A stretch of 64,000 nucleotides of DNA from an uncultured Ruminococcus sp. Lineage in GTDB: Bacteria; Bacillota; Clostridia; Oscillospirales; Ruminococcaceae. Positions within the stretch are counted from its first letter, which is position 1, and the number at the start of each line of letters is the position of its first letter. A model generated the notes under the pieces. It was not told where the DNA came from. It saw nothing but the letters and a program-made list of their open reading frames with translations, and searched no databases. This document shows positions 34,474-42,966 of this stretch, piece by piece. The position numbers and the translations under genes are program-made. The stretch is from the NCBI GenBank assembly GCA_947627275.1, contig CANQVK010000010.1, positions 23,611 through 87,610 of the forward strand. Reading direction: 5' to 3'.

Positions 34474-34923
34474 ATGGAAGTAATCATAGGATTAATAATT
34501 GTTATAATTATATGCAAAATTCTCGGCGTGAGCAATTTTGTCCTGATCTTAGGCGTTTTAGGACTTATCGAGCTTATAATAATCGCTATGACGCTTTTTT
34601 TCATCTACTATACGCTTCATCTTTTTTTCACCCAAAAAAGAGAGGCAAGCTTTACTAAAATTGACCTGCCGAAAAAAGGAAAATTCAAGGTCGCCTATTA
34701 TATAATAGACGGCGAGGAGTACCCTTGTATCTTCCCGAAAGAATCAGGAATCGGCTCAAAGGTGTACAAAACCGACAAAATATATAAGGTCAGATTCAGC
34801 AGATCGCTGAAAAAAGTTTACGATAAATGGGCGGTAATTACCTGCGCTGTGGGACTTATGTTCAGTATTGCCGCCGCAATTATTACTCTTGGTATAATTA
34901 AGCAGCTCGGTTTATTTTTGTGA
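34474..34923 (+). CDS. Membrane protein of unknown function
   Basis: I do not recognise this 149-residue protein. It has two adjacent hydrophobic segments (about residues 2-20 and 25-52), a soluble middle (about 60-115) with charged motifs (IDLPKKGKFKVAYYIIDGEEYPC), and a last membrane segment (about 122-145). The ATG at 34474 has GGAGG seven bases upstream; the GTG at 34468 is inside that spacing and less likely. It is followed by the arsR-type gene with a ten-base gap, so the two are in one operon. Confidence 0.75.
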   Translation: MEVIIGLIIVIIICKILGVSNFVLILGVLGLIELIIIAMTLFFIYYTLHLFFTQKREASFTKIDLPKKGKFKVAYYIIDGEEYPCIFPKESGIGSKVYKTDKIYKVRFSRSLKKVYDKWAVITCAVGLMFSIAAAIITLGIIKQLGLFL

Positions 34924-34933
34924 GGTGATGTTT

Positions 34934-35281
34934 ATGGAAGAAAATATTTGCAGCTGCGGAGTTCATGAGGACATCGTTGAAAAGGTCGCAAAAGTAATGC
35001 CCGATGAAGCCGTCCTCTATGACGCTGCGGAATTACTGAAGGTTTTCGGAGACTCGACTCGTATCAGGATTATATTTGTGCTTGGACAAAGCGAGCTTTG
35101 CGTATGCGATATAGCTAAGCTTCTCGGAATGACGCAATCCGCTATATCGCATCAATTGCGGGTGCTTAAACAGGCTCGTCTCGTTAAGGCTCGCAGGAGC
35201 GGAAAGACCATTTTCTACTCCCTTTGCGATGACCACGTACAAAAAATTTTCTACTGTGCCATGGAGCATGTAATGGAGTAA
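34934..35281 (+). CDS. ArsR/SmtB family metal-responsive repressor
   Basis: A DNA-binding repressor that leaves its operator when metal binds. The 115-residue protein has the winged-helix core (VFGDSTRIRIIFVLGQ, MTQSAISHQLRVLKQARLVKARRSGK). It has metal-site residues of the CadC/ArsR kind: ELCVCD on helix 3 and an N-terminal CSCGVH. Helix 5 carries histidines and a cysteine (DDHVQKIFYCAMEHVME), so zinc or cadmium sensing is possible. No metal exporter is in the neighbourhood. ATG 34934 fits GAGGTGA five bases upstream. The amidohydrolase starts three bases after the stop. Confidence 0.9.
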   Translation: MEENICSCGVHEDIVEKVAKVMPDEAVLYDAAELLKVFGDSTRIRIIFVLGQSELCVCDIAKLLGMTQSAISHQLRVLKQARLVKARRSGKTIFYSLCDDHVQKIFYCAMEHVME

Positions 35282-35283
35282 AG

Positions 35284-36099
35284 ATGAGGATTTTTGATTT
35301 TCACACGCACGCATTTTCAGAAACTATCGCACAGCGCGCAATGGCTTCTCTTCTGAACACAACAAAGCATTCCGAAGCTACACGCAGCATGAGAGCTTAT
35401 ACTGACGGTACGCTTTCAGACCTGAAACGGCTGATGACGGACAGCGGCGTTACCTCGGCAATGCTGCTCCCCATAGCAACAAAACCGTCTCAACAAACCA
35501 CTATCAATAACTGGGCGGCAGAGATCATGGGCGGTGAGATTTTCTGCTGCGGTACAGTCCACCCCGATGCCGGGGACGCAGTCGCCGAGGTTGAACGCAT
35601 AAAGTCATTGGGACTTCTGGGACTGAAATTTCATTCCGAATATCAGGGATTCCGTCCCGATGAGGAGCGTATGATGCCGATATACCGCAAGGCGGCAGAG
35701 CTTGGACTGTTCGTCGTATTTCACGGCGGCTGGGATCCGTTCGGCAAGGGAGAAATATTGGCAGTTCCCCGAAGCTTCGCAAATATTGCCGAAAAACTGC
35801 CCGAATTGAACATAGTTGCGGCGCATATGGGCGGAATGAAGCTTTTTGATGAAGTTGAGGACTGTATTGCCGGTAAATTCGGGAACATCTACCTTGATAC
35901 GGGCGTTGTGGCGGACTTTATCGAACACGATCAGCTATTGAGAATTATCCGTACACACGGCGCTGATAAGATTCTGTTTGGCAGCGACGCTCCGTGGGAC
36001 GACCCGAGAAAAGAAATTAAAATGATAGACTCCCTGCCGCTGACCGATGAAGAACGGCAGGCTATATACTTCAAAAATGCGGAAAAGCTCATCGGCTGA
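35284..36099 (+). CDS. Metal-dependent amidohydrolase (PF04909-type TIM barrel)
   Basis: The 271-residue protein starts with the amidohydrolase metal motif FDFHTHAF (H-x-H), then GLKFHSEYQGFRPD, VFHGGWDP, NIVAAHMGGMKLF and the late ILFGSDAPWDDP with its catalytic aspartate. This fits the amidohydrolase-2 group, which includes decarboxylases and hydrolases; the substrate cannot be told. It shares the ArsR transcription unit, which hints at metal- or stress-linked use, but this is only context. Confidence 0.85.
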   Translation: MRIFDFHTHAFSETIAQRAMASLLNTTKHSEATRSMRAYTDGTLSDLKRLMTDSGVTSAMLLPIATKPSQQTTINNWAAEIMGGEIFCCGTVHPDAGDAVAEVERIKSLGLLGLKFHSEYQGFRPDEERMMPIYRKAAELGLFVVFHGGWDPFGKGEILAVPRSFANIAEKLPELNIVAAHMGGMKLFDEVEDCIAGKFGNIYLDTGVVADFIEHDQLLRIIRTHGADKILFGSDAPWDDPRKEIKMIDSLPLTDEERQAIYFKNAEKLIG

Positions 36100-36112
36100 A
36101 TACTTTTGAAAT

Positions 36113-36147
36113 AAAAAGGCTGACCCTATGCGGATCAGCCTTTTTTT
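36113..36147. terminator. Bidirectional terminator between amidohydrolase and tadA
   Basis: AAAAAGGCTGA (36113-36123) and TCAGCCTTTTTTT (36135-36147) form a hairpin with A- and T-runs on both sides. It overlaps the last codons of tadA. Confidence 0.88.
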
Positions 36148-36593
36148 CTTTTTTGACGAAGATACTTAAAAAACTTCGACAGTTTTTCGGAACATTCATG
36201 CTCGCAGATACCGCCGTAAACATTCGGTTTATGATTATACGGAAAGTTAAACATATGCTGAACAGATTCTACCGAACCGCTTTTCGCATCATATGCCCCA
36301 AAGTACACATCGTCTATCCGGGAATTGATTATAGCTCCGCAGCACATGGGGCAAGGCTCTAAAGTAACATAAATAGCGCAATCTGGCAATCGCCAGCCGC
36401 CAAGCCTTCGGCAGGCTTCGTTAATAGCGGAGATCTCTGCATGTGCAAGCGCATTTTTTTCCGATTCACGGCGATTTCTGCCCTCGCCGACAATTTCGCC
36501 TGTAGTTTTTTTCACAATTACTGCTCCCACAGGTACTTCGCCGTCGTCAAAAGCCTCCTGAGCAAGCTCTAATGCACGCTTCATATAGTCCAT
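36135..36593 (-). CDS. tadA: tRNA-specific adenosine deaminase
   Basis: Deaminates A34 of tRNA-Arg to inosine. The 152-residue protein has the zinc motif HAEISAI with the proton-shuttle glutamate and PCPMCCGAI holding the two cysteines, plus EVPVGAVIV and the YGGICEHECSEKLSKFF tail. I start at ATG 36593, which overlaps the previous stop as TAATG, with AAAGGCGG upstream; an earlier start would add 12 residues inside the preceding gene. Confidence 0.94.
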   Translation of the reverse strand: MDYMKRALELAQEAFDDGEVPVGAVIVKKTTGEIVGEGRNRRESEKNALAHAEISAINEACRRLGGWRLPDCAIYVTLEPCPMCCGAIINSRIDDVYFGAYDAKSGSVESVQHMFNFPYNHKPNVYGGICEHECSEKLSKFFKYLRQKRKKG

Positions 36594-37753
36594 TACAATA
36601 CCGCCTTTATTGCCGCATATATTACGCAAAGTATAGCAACTGCCGAGTACGGAAACGTTTTGGCAGCTTGTACGATCCGTCCGCCAAATGTCATATCAGA
36701 AACGTAAAGCGCAAGCTTGACCCTGTGCTTTTTCAGCGACATACGGTAGAACGCAAGTCCAACAGAACCAAGTACAACCACAGCGGCCATAAATAAATTA
36801 CGGATAAGCGGCATGTTGTCAGAGCTGTCAGTCTCTATGAGAGTCAACGTCATATCGTACATTCTATACATAATGTTTACTGAAACAGCGGTAAAAATCG
36901 AACCGCTGGCAAGCATTCCATAGCAGCCTACAAGCGTTATAAGGAATACCGTCGGCATCAAATGAAAGTCCTGAGTAAGAAGCGCAGCAGTAAACGATGT
37001 CATCAGCATTGCAAACGGATCGCCGAATTGCCGCAAAACAGTAAATGAAGCTCCGCAGAAAAGCAGCTGCACAATTATCGGACTTATAATAACATCGAAA
37101 ACAGTATACGAAATGAACTCAAATTGATTCCATAGCGCGACATCAGCTCCGCTTGAAGCAAAAAAAGCCACCATTTCTTTACTTTCCGTAGAATACGCAG
37201 ACGGAACGCTTGTTGCAACACATACTAAAAAAGCAAGTGAGATCGCTCCCACAAGAGCAGAGGTATTGTTCATTTTTCCCATAACCTCCGCCTTGAACGG
37301 AACTTTGAACTTAAAATGGAGATACAGCATTGGGATAACGGGCTTCAGTATTCCGAGAATAACAAGCGTCAGTGCGACCTCATGGCAGCCGCCGTATATT
37401 ATCGCGGTCGAAAAATTTGTATGTATGTTCAGACCTGCAAATCCCAGAAGCGATACAATGATTTTAGAAACGAGGTCGTCAAAAACTATCCACATAAGGG
37501 ACGCTATACCCAATGTAAAGAAAATATTGGCAAGAACTTTTTTTTCGGTATACTCCAAAGAATTGTCAATAAACCCCCTGCCGTCCACGTAAATGCTTTC
37601 GCGCTCGTTTTTTTCAAATTTAAAAGCGTATGTATTATCTCTGCGTTTGCGCCAACTACGGAATTTTTCATTATATTCGTCATTCTGAGTTGAATAGTCA
37701 AATTCGTCAATTACATTAATTATGCCTTTTTTATTGGTTTTCTCATCGATCAA
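36593..37753 (-). CDS. Polytopic membrane protein, possible degenerate CPBP-family member
   Basis: The 386-residue protein has a cytoplasmic charged N-terminus of about 75 residues and roughly eight membrane segments up to residue 340, then a basic loop and one last hydrophobic segment. One part (VQLLFCGASFTVLRQFGDPFAMLMTS, then LTQDFHLMPTVFLITLVGCY) has the spacing of the CPBP/ABI intramembrane protease family but lacks the paired glutamates and shows D-F-H instead of the usual histidine motif. It may be an inactive relative or unrelated. It ends with a TAATG overlap to tadA. Confidence 0.65.
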   Translation of the reverse strand: MIDEKTNKKGIINVIDEFDYSTQNDEYNEKFRSWRKRRDNTYAFKFEKNERESIYVDGRGFIDNSLEYTEKKVLANIFFTLGIASLMWIVFDDLVSKIIVSLLGFAGLNIHTNFSTAIIYGGCHEVALTLVILGILKPVIPMLYLHFKFKVPFKAEVMGKMNNTSALVGAISLAFLVCVATSVPSAYSTESKEMVAFFASSGADVALWNQFEFISYTVFDVIISPIIVQLLFCGASFTVLRQFGDPFAMLMTSFTAALLTQDFHLMPTVFLITLVGCYGMLASGSIFTAVSVNIMYRMYDMTLTLIETDSSDNMPLIRNLFMAAVVVLGSVGLAFYRMSLKKHRVKLALYVSDMTFGGRIVQAAKTFPYSAVAILCVIYAAIKAVL

Positions 37754-37796
37754 GTCATCGCCCCCATTCGGCAGAACATTTTACTTGATGGTATAT

Positions 37797-37955
37797 TATA
37801 CTCGCCGCTATTGCAAAATATCCAGTAATGCCGACATATAATCCGTCTGTCTGCGTCATCCTCCTCGCCATACAACAAGTATGCTTTCGTCGTCTTCCTT
37901 GACATACGAATTTTCTGTTCAGCATTCTTTGGACATTTTACAATAGGCGAATATA
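37797..37955. repeat. Intergenic inverted-repeat element, copy C (159 bp)
   Basis: Imperfect terminal inverted repeat (37797-37824, starting TATACTCGCCGCTATTGC, and 37930-37955). On the minus strand it has CAAGG (37897-37901), a 15-base central hairpin (37869-37883, CATAC-AACAA-GTATG) and CGAGG (37863-37867), matching copies A, B and D in order and spacing. It lies upstream of the 36593-37753 gene. Confidence 0.8.
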
Positions 37956-38039
37956 CAACATTCCATTATAATATTTTATCATATTTTTAACGTTTTTATG
38001 TTATTATTTGCAGAATTTGCAATTAATTTTTGGTGAATT

Positions 38040-38252
38040 TAAACACATATATAACTATATCGTAAACATGCGACTTGCCGCTCTCTCAAGTGCGTGAGTA
38101 TTATCGAAATAATATTTATAGCAAACGACAAAATGTTTTGGCGTTTGCTATTTGCCGACTCGCACGCAGCGAACGTAAGTGAACGAATGTGCGAGGCAAT
38201 TAAGATCAAAATTATAGTGAACTTCAAATTTATTTTGAAGTTCACTATAATT
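38040..38252. repeat. Second palindromic repeat family and 19-bp palindrome
   Basis: Contains a hairpin AGCAAACGACAAAA/TTTTGGCGTTTGCT (38119-38150) almost identical to one at 60741-60768, then a CTCGCAC/GTGCGAG stem around GCGAACGTAAGTGAACGAA, and a perfect 19-bp palindrome with a TTTAT loop (38210-38252, arm TATAGTGAACTTCAAA). No open frame. The 37754-38307 gap otherwise holds copy C and the rplL terminator. Confidence 0.75.
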
Positions 38253-38256
38253 ATAC

Positions 38257-38286
38257 TAAAAAGAGCCGTACCCGAAAGTACGACTC
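38257..38286 (-). terminator. Terminator of rplJ-rplL operon
   Basis: On the minus strand AGAGTCGTAC (38277-38286) pairs with GTACGGCTCT (38262-38271), one G-T wobble, followed by TTTTT. Confidence 0.85.
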
Positions 38287-38307
38287 TCTTGATTAAGTAA
38301 TATAAAA

Positions 38308-38679
38308 TTACTTGATTTCGATTGTAGCGCCTGCTGCCTCGAACTTTTCCTTAAGCTCGTTAGCCTCAGCCTCGGAAACGCCCTCCTTGATAGCCTTAGG
38401 AGCGGACTCAACAACTTCCTTAGCCTCCTTAAGTCCAAGACCAAGAGCTTCCTTAGCGCACTTGATAACAGCCATCTTAGCATCGCCGAAGGATGTAAGA
38501 ACTACGTCGAACTCTGTCTTAGCAGCCTCAGCAGCGCCTGCACCGCCTGCAGCGGGAGCAGCAGCTACCATTGCTGTTACGCCGAACTCCTCCTGAATTG
38601 CCTCTACAAGCTCAGCAAGCTCGAGAACGGAAAGAGTCTTGATTTCTTCTACAAAATTAGTGATCTTCTCTGAAGCCAT
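38308..38679 (-). CDS. rplL: 50S ribosomal protein L7/L12
   Basis: Forms the ribosomal stalk that recruits translation factors. The 123-residue protein has the N-terminal dimer helix ([19 protein letters not shown]), an alanine-rich hinge and the C-domain [20 protein letters not shown] followed by [23 protein letters not shown] 38679 has AAAGGAG eight bases upstream; the longer open frame is the leader. It follows rplJ by 78 bases. Confidence 0.97.
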   Translation of the reverse strand: MASEKITNFVEEIKTLSVLELAELVEAIQEEFGVTAMVAAAPAAGGAGAAEAAKTEFDVVLTSFGDAKMAVIKCAKEALGLGLKEAKEVVESAPKAIKEGVSEAEANELKEKFEAAGATIEIK

Positions 38680-38757
38680 GATAATAATCTCCTTTATAAC
38701 AATTTTAGCCGAATACGGCAAGTTTTTTAAGCTGACATCGAAAAACAATTAGCGAAA

Positions 38758-39270
38758 TCAGGCAGCTTCCTCTGACTTCTTGTCTGCAACCGCCTTGATA
38801 ACAGCTGCGAGCTTCTGCATGGGACCCTGGAGAGAGCCAACCAGCTGAGCGAGCAGAACGTCCTTTGAAGGGATCTTGGAAAGAGCGATAACTCCTGCCT
38901 GATCGTAAACCTCACCCTCAACGTAGCCTGCCTTAAGATTGAACTTTTCGTCGCCTGCCTTCTCAGCAAACTTACCGAGAATACGAGCGGGAGCAGTCTG
39001 ATCGTCGTTTGAGAGAGCGATAGCGGTAGTTCCGTTAAGAACCTCGTCGAATCCCTCAATACCGCAGTTTTTGAAAGCACGGAGAAGCATTGTGTTCTTC
39101 TCAACGAAGTAATTAACGCCTGCCTCACGAAGCTCCTTTCTGAGCTTGGTGTCTTCCTCAACGGTAATGCCCTTATAGTCAACGAGAACGCCTGATACGG
39201 AATTCTTGATGAGGTCTGTGAGCTGCTCAACCTTAGCCTTCTTGGCTTCGAGAACTGCATTGCTTGGCAT
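38758..39270 (-). CDS. rplJ: 50S ribosomal protein L10
   Basis: Base of the ribosomal stalk; binds L7/L12 and 23S rRNA and represses its own operon. The 170-residue protein begins MPSNAVLEAKKAKVEQLTD and includes SGVLVDYKGITVEEDTKLRKELRE and FVEKNTMLLRAFK. No rplK-rplA or rpoBC is next to it; the promoter and leader directly upstream show this is a separate rplJL unit. Confidence 0.97.
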   Translation of the reverse strand: MPSNAVLEAKKAKVEQLTDLIKNSVSGVLVDYKGITVEEDTKLRKELREAGVNYFVEKNTMLLRAFKNCGIEGFDEVLNGTTAIALSNDDQTAPARILGKFAEKAGDEKFNLKAGYVEGEVYDQAGVIALSKIPSKDVLLAQLVGSLQGPMQKLAAVIKAVADKKSEEAA

Positions 39271-39440
39271 GTGTATTCACCTCCGAATTATTTTTATCGT
39301 ATTCGGAGCAATAAAAAAGTCCTTTACCGACAGCACGGAAAAGGACAATGATAATTCTATCAATTGCACTCCTCGGCGGGACTTATCAGCCTTGCGGCGC
39401 TGCCTGCTGTCTTTAGAATACGATATTTGCTGAAATCAGC
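39271..39440 (-). ncRNA. Ribosomal L10 leader with attenuator hairpin
   Basis: Between promoter and rplJ on the minus strand lie GACAGCAGGC and GTCCCGCCGAGG elements typical of the Firmicute L10 leader, then an intrinsic-terminator-like hairpin GTCCTTTTCCG/CGGTAAAGGAC (39319-39346) with six Ts (39313-39318), 43 bases before the start codon. The expected role is transcription attenuation when free L10 binds. Confidence 0.82.
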
Positions 39441-39446
39441 TTTTTT

Positions 39447-39475
39447 ATTATATCACATCTTCAAGGGCTTGTCAA
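39447..39475 (-). promoter_or_regulatory. Promoter of rplJ-rplL
   Basis: Minus-strand TTGACA (39470-39475) and TATAAT (39447-39452) with a 17-base spacer: full consensus. Confidence 0.9.
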
Positions 39476-39524
39476 GGGTTTTTTGAAATTTTTTCTCGAT
39501 AATCAATTTTTAATGTATTCACCC

Positions 39525-39553
39525 TTGCTATTTTACGGCAAACGTGGTATAAT
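39525..39553 (+). promoter_or_regulatory. Promoter of polA
   Basis: TTGCTA (39525-39530) and TATAAT (39548-39553), 17-base spacer, 31 bases before the polA ATG. Confidence 0.82.
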
Positions 39554-39584
39554 AAGGTTAATTTAATTGAATTGAGGAATTTTT

Positions 39585-42119
39585 ATGAGGCTGCTTGCTA
39601 TTGACGGAAACAGTATCCTGAACCGCGCATTTTACGGTATAAGGCTGCTTTCCAATAAAAAAGGTTTGTTTACCAACGCTGTTTTCGGATTTATGAATAT
39701 ATATCTGAAAAATTTTAACGAAGTACGTCCGGACTCCGTTGCTGTTGCATTCGACCTCAGATCGCCTACATTCCGCCATAAAGCGGCGGCATATTACAAG
39801 GCTAACCGCAAAGGAATGCCCCCCGAGCTTGCTCAGCAGCTCCCGATAATAAAGGAACTGCTTACGCTTATGGGGATTCGTGTGGTCGAGTGCGAGGGCT
39901 ATGAGGCTGACGATATTCTCGGTACGCTGTCAAAGCTATGTACTGACAACGGCGACCAATGCTTTATTCTGACAGGAGACCGTGACAGCTTACAGCTCGC
40001 CGATGAAAACGTGACCGTTCTGCTTGCGACCAATAAGGAAACCGTTCACTACACTCCCGAGCGGTTTATTGAGGACTACGGATTTGAGCCCATTCGCCTT
40101 ATCGACTTGAAAGCGCTTATGGGCGACAGCTCCGACAATATTCCGGGTGTTGCCGGAATAGGCGAAAAAACGGCGTCCTCTCTTATCAAGGAATACGGTA
40201 CGGTCGAGAATCTTTATGAAAAATATGCCGACTCCTCGCTGACAAAAGGCGTTAAGGCGAAGCTTGAAAAAGGCGCTGAATCGGCAAAGGAAAGCAAATG
40301 GCTGGCTACTATAGTCCGTGACGCTCCAATTGAAACGAAGCCTGAATCATACAAACTGAATACGCCCGATACGGCAGGCATAAGCAGGCTTCTTACCGAG
40401 CTTGAAATGTACAAGCTTTTGGATAAGCTCAATATATCGTCGTCTGCGGCGGAAAATGCTCCCGAGGTCAAGGTCGATGAATATGCTGCGATAGAACTTA
40501 CTGAAAACAATCTTACAACTGAGATAATTGACAAATTTGAAAACGTATGCTATTTATTTGACGGCGAAAAGCTGAGCGTTATTGACGGTTCGACGGTGTA
40601 TACCTCCGACTCGGAGGAGCTTATACTGCGCTTTTTGGCTTCGGACTGCGAAAAGGTCACCACCGGAGCAAAACCGCATTATCGCTGGGCAATGGCACGA
40701 GGCGGAAATCTGCGTAACTTGAAAACAGACTGCGAGATCTGCGGATATTTGCTGAACACATCTGCAACAGATTACACAACGGAAAAGCTCTGCGGAGAAT
40801 ACGGCGTTCATTTTTACGCTGAAAACGGCGAATATGCAGAACTTGCGTCCCTTGGCGGACTTGCGAAAAAGCTCCGTCAAACCGTTGAAAACGAAGGCAT
40901 GACTCCGCTTCTGGACAACATAGAAATGCCGCTGACGGAGGTTCTTGCGTCAATGGAGCATGTCGGAGTAGGCATTACCAAGGACGGCGTTCGGGAATTT
41001 GGTAAATATCTTTCTGAAATGATCGAAGAAACTCAGCAGATGATCTTTGACGACGCAGGTCACGAGTTCAACATTTCTTCTCCGAAACAACTGGGTACGG
41101 TGCTTTTCGAGGAACTCGGACTCCCTGCGAAAAAGAAAACAAAGAGCGGATATTCGACCAATGCCGAGGTTCTGGAAGAACTGAGAAACCTTTCGCCTAT
41201 CGTTGACAACGTGCTAAAATACAGACAGTATACAAAGTTGAACTCCACCTATGTCACGGGACTGCTTGAAAAGGTCGCAGAGGACGGCAGAATACACACC
41301 TGTTTCCGTCAGACTGAAACTCGCACGGGCAGAATTTCCTCCACCGAACCGAATTTGCAGAATATCCCCGTCCGCACGGAGCTTGGTTCGGAAATGCGCA
41401 AATTTTTTATCGCAGATACGGGAAAAGTGCTTATAGATGCGGATTACAGCCAAATCGAACTGCGCGTCATGGCGCATTTATGCGGTGACGAAAACATGAT
41501 CTCGGCGTTCACATCGGGAGAGGATATCCACACCTCCACAGCCGCACAGGTTTTTGATATGCCGTCCATAATGGTTACTCCAGAGATGCGAAGCGCCGCA
41601 AAAGCCGTTAATTTCGGAATAATCTACGGTATCGGGCCGTTTTCGCTGTCAAAGGACATAGGAACTTCCGTTGCAAAGGCTAAAAAGTATATTTCGGATT
41701 ATCTTGCTAAGTACCCGAAAGTAAAAAGATTCATGGACGATACTGTTGACAACGCTATGAAAACAGGCGTAGTCACAACTATGTTCGGACGTAAACGAAT
41801 TATCCCCGAACTGCTGTCCTCGAATAAAGTTCTTCAGGCAACGGGTAAGAGGATCGCCATGAACACCCCTGTTCAGGGAACTGCCGCCGACCTTATTAAA
41901 ATTGCGATGATAAGCGTATATCGCCGTTTAAAGGCGGAAAAGCTCGACGCTGAACTTATATTGCAGATTCACGATGAACTTATAATAGAAGCGGACGCTT
42001 CATGTGCCGATCGCTGTGCCGAATTGTTGAAAGAGGAAATGCTGAATGTTTATGAAATGAAAGCTCCGCTGTCGGCTGACGTACACATCGGTCAAAGCTG
42101 GTATGAAGCAAAGGGCTAA
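39585..42119 (+). CDS. polA: DNA polymerase I
   Basis: Replaces RNA primers and fills repair gaps. The 844-residue protein has an N-terminal 5'-3' exonuclease (1 to about 285; RLLAIDGNSILNRAFYG, YEADDILGTL, LKALMGDSSDNIPGVAGIGEKTA), a middle domain (about 300-450) in place of the 3'-5' exonuclease that lacks obvious catalytic acid motifs, and a polymerase domain with motif A DADYSQIELRVMAHL, motif B RSAAKAVNFGIIYGIGPFSL and motif C LQIHDELIIE. It is divergent from rplJ. Confidence 0.97.
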   Translation: MRLLAIDGNSILNRAFYGIRLLSNKKGLFTNAVFGFMNIYLKNFNEVRPDSVAVAFDLRSPTFRHKAAAYYKANRKGMPPELAQQLPIIKELLTLMGIRVVECEGYEADDILGTLSKLCTDNGDQCFILTGDRDSLQLADENVTVLLATNKETVHYTPERFIEDYGFEPIRLIDLKALMGDSSDNIPGVAGIGEKTASSLIKEYGTVENLYEKYADSSLTKGVKAKLEKGAESAKESKWLATIVRDAPIETKPESYKLNTPDTAGISRLLTELEMYKLLDKLNISSSAAENAPEVKVDEYAAIELTENNLTTEIIDKFENVCYLFDGEKLSVIDGSTVYTSDSEELILRFLASDCEKVTTGAKPHYRWAMARGGNLRNLKTDCEICGYLLNTSATDYTTEKLCGEYGVHFYAENGEYAELASLGGLAKKLRQTVENEGMTPLLDNIEMPLTEVLASMEHVGVGITKDGVREFGKYLSEMIEETQQMIFDDAGHEFNISSPKQLGTVLFEELGLPAKKKTKSGYSTNAEVLEELRNLSPIVDNVLKYRQYTKLNSTYVTGLLEKVAEDGRIHTCFRQTETRTGRISSTEPNLQNIPVRTELGSEMRKFFIADTGKVLIDADYSQIELRVMAHLCGDENMISAFTSGEDIHTSTAAQVFDMPSIMVTPEMRSAAKAVNFGIIYGIGPFSLSKDIGTSVAKAKKYISDYLAKYPKVKRFMDDTVDNAMKTGVVTTMFGRKRIIPELLSSNKVLQATGKRIAMNTPVQGTAADLIKIAMISVYRRLKAEKLDAELILQIHDELIIEADASCADRCAELLKEEMLNVYEMKAPLSADVHIGQSWYEAKG

Positions 42120-42169
42120 TTCCATAGTACAATATTGCTAAAAATATATTGAAAGCCGAGGTCTATACC

Positions 42170-42496
42170 GTGCGTATATTGTGTGAGGGCTGCGGAAAGA
42201 AAATCAACGCCAATGAAAGCAGCTGTCCATTTTGCGGATATGTGCTGTACAAAAGCGTTTTTGGTAATATTTCAGCGGAAATCGAATCTGAACTTCAAAA
42301 TATTTCAGAATCCGAACTCGATAAAGTAAGGAAAGAAATGCAGGATTCAGAAGCAAAAATGTCTTTTCACGAGTTTCGTGAATATGCCAAAAAGGAAGCC
42401 GGTATTTTGCCGCCGATCCTGCCTAAAAGCAGAGTGATGTATGAAACGCTTTTACACAGGGCGTACAAAAATTATCTGCGCAACTTCGGGAAATGA
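42170..42496 (+). CDS. Small zinc-ribbon protein of unknown function
   Basis: A 108-residue protein starting with a double-cysteine zinc ribbon (MRILCEGCGKKINANESSCPFCG) followed by an acidic helical part and a conserved-looking tail with LPPILPKSRVMYETLLHRAYKNYLRNFGK-type basic residues. I do not recognise a function. GTG 42170 is chosen as start since GAGGT lies eight bases upstream; a TTG at 42149 would also be in frame. It is followed by rimI nine bases later. Confidence 0.7.
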   Translation: MRILCEGCGKKINANESSCPFCGYVLYKSVFGNISAEIESELQNISESELDKVRKEMQDSEAKMSFHEFREYAKKEAGILPPILPKSRVMYETLLHRAYKNYLRNFGK

Positions 42497-42505
42497 GGGC
42501 TGTAT

Positions 42506-42964
42506 ATGCAATTTTTTCGAGCCGAAAAAAACACTCCGACCGAGATTTTCAGACAGCTTTCGGAACTTGATAAACTGTGCGTCGGGGCAGACGGCTGGTC
42601 GGCTGATTCGTTTATATCAGAAACCGCACGGGAAAGCGGCATAGTGCTTTATGCGGCTGAAAATATGCGGATAGCGGGTCTTATCTGCGGATGCTTCGGC
42701 GCAGATCAGTCGGACATCACAAGCGTTGCGGTCGCACCCGAGTACAGGAGACAAGGTATTGCAAATGATCTGATCAATGAATTTATAAGCCTCCTGCCAA
42801 ATATGACCGAAAGTATTTTTTTAGAGGTCAGAGAGTCAAATTCGGCGGCGATCGCTCTGTACAGAAAAAACGGATTTGAGCAAGTATCAATAAGAAAAAG
42901 ATTTTACTCAGCTCCAGATGAAAATGCTCTAATAATGAGAAAAGATTTAAATAAAGAAGGTTAA
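42506..42964 (+). CDS. rimI: Ribosomal-protein-alanine N-acetyltransferase-like GNAT enzyme
   Basis: Acetyl-CoA-dependent N-acetyltransferase. The 152-residue protein has the GNAT motif A VAPEYRRQGIANDLINEFI and the motif B region FLEVRESNSAAIALYRKNGFEQVSIRKRFYS, the pattern typical of RimI. It sits directly before tsaD, as rimI commonly does; tsaB is not adjacent here. GAGGG precedes the ATG. Confidence 0.88.
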   Translation: MQFFRAEKNTPTEIFRQLSELDKLCVGADGWSADSFISETARESGIVLYAAENMRIAGLICGCFGADQSDITSVAVAPEYRRQGIANDLINEFISLLPNMTESIFLEVRESNSAAIALYRKNGFEQVSIRKRFYSAPDENALIMRKDLNKEG

Positions 42965-42966
42965 AA

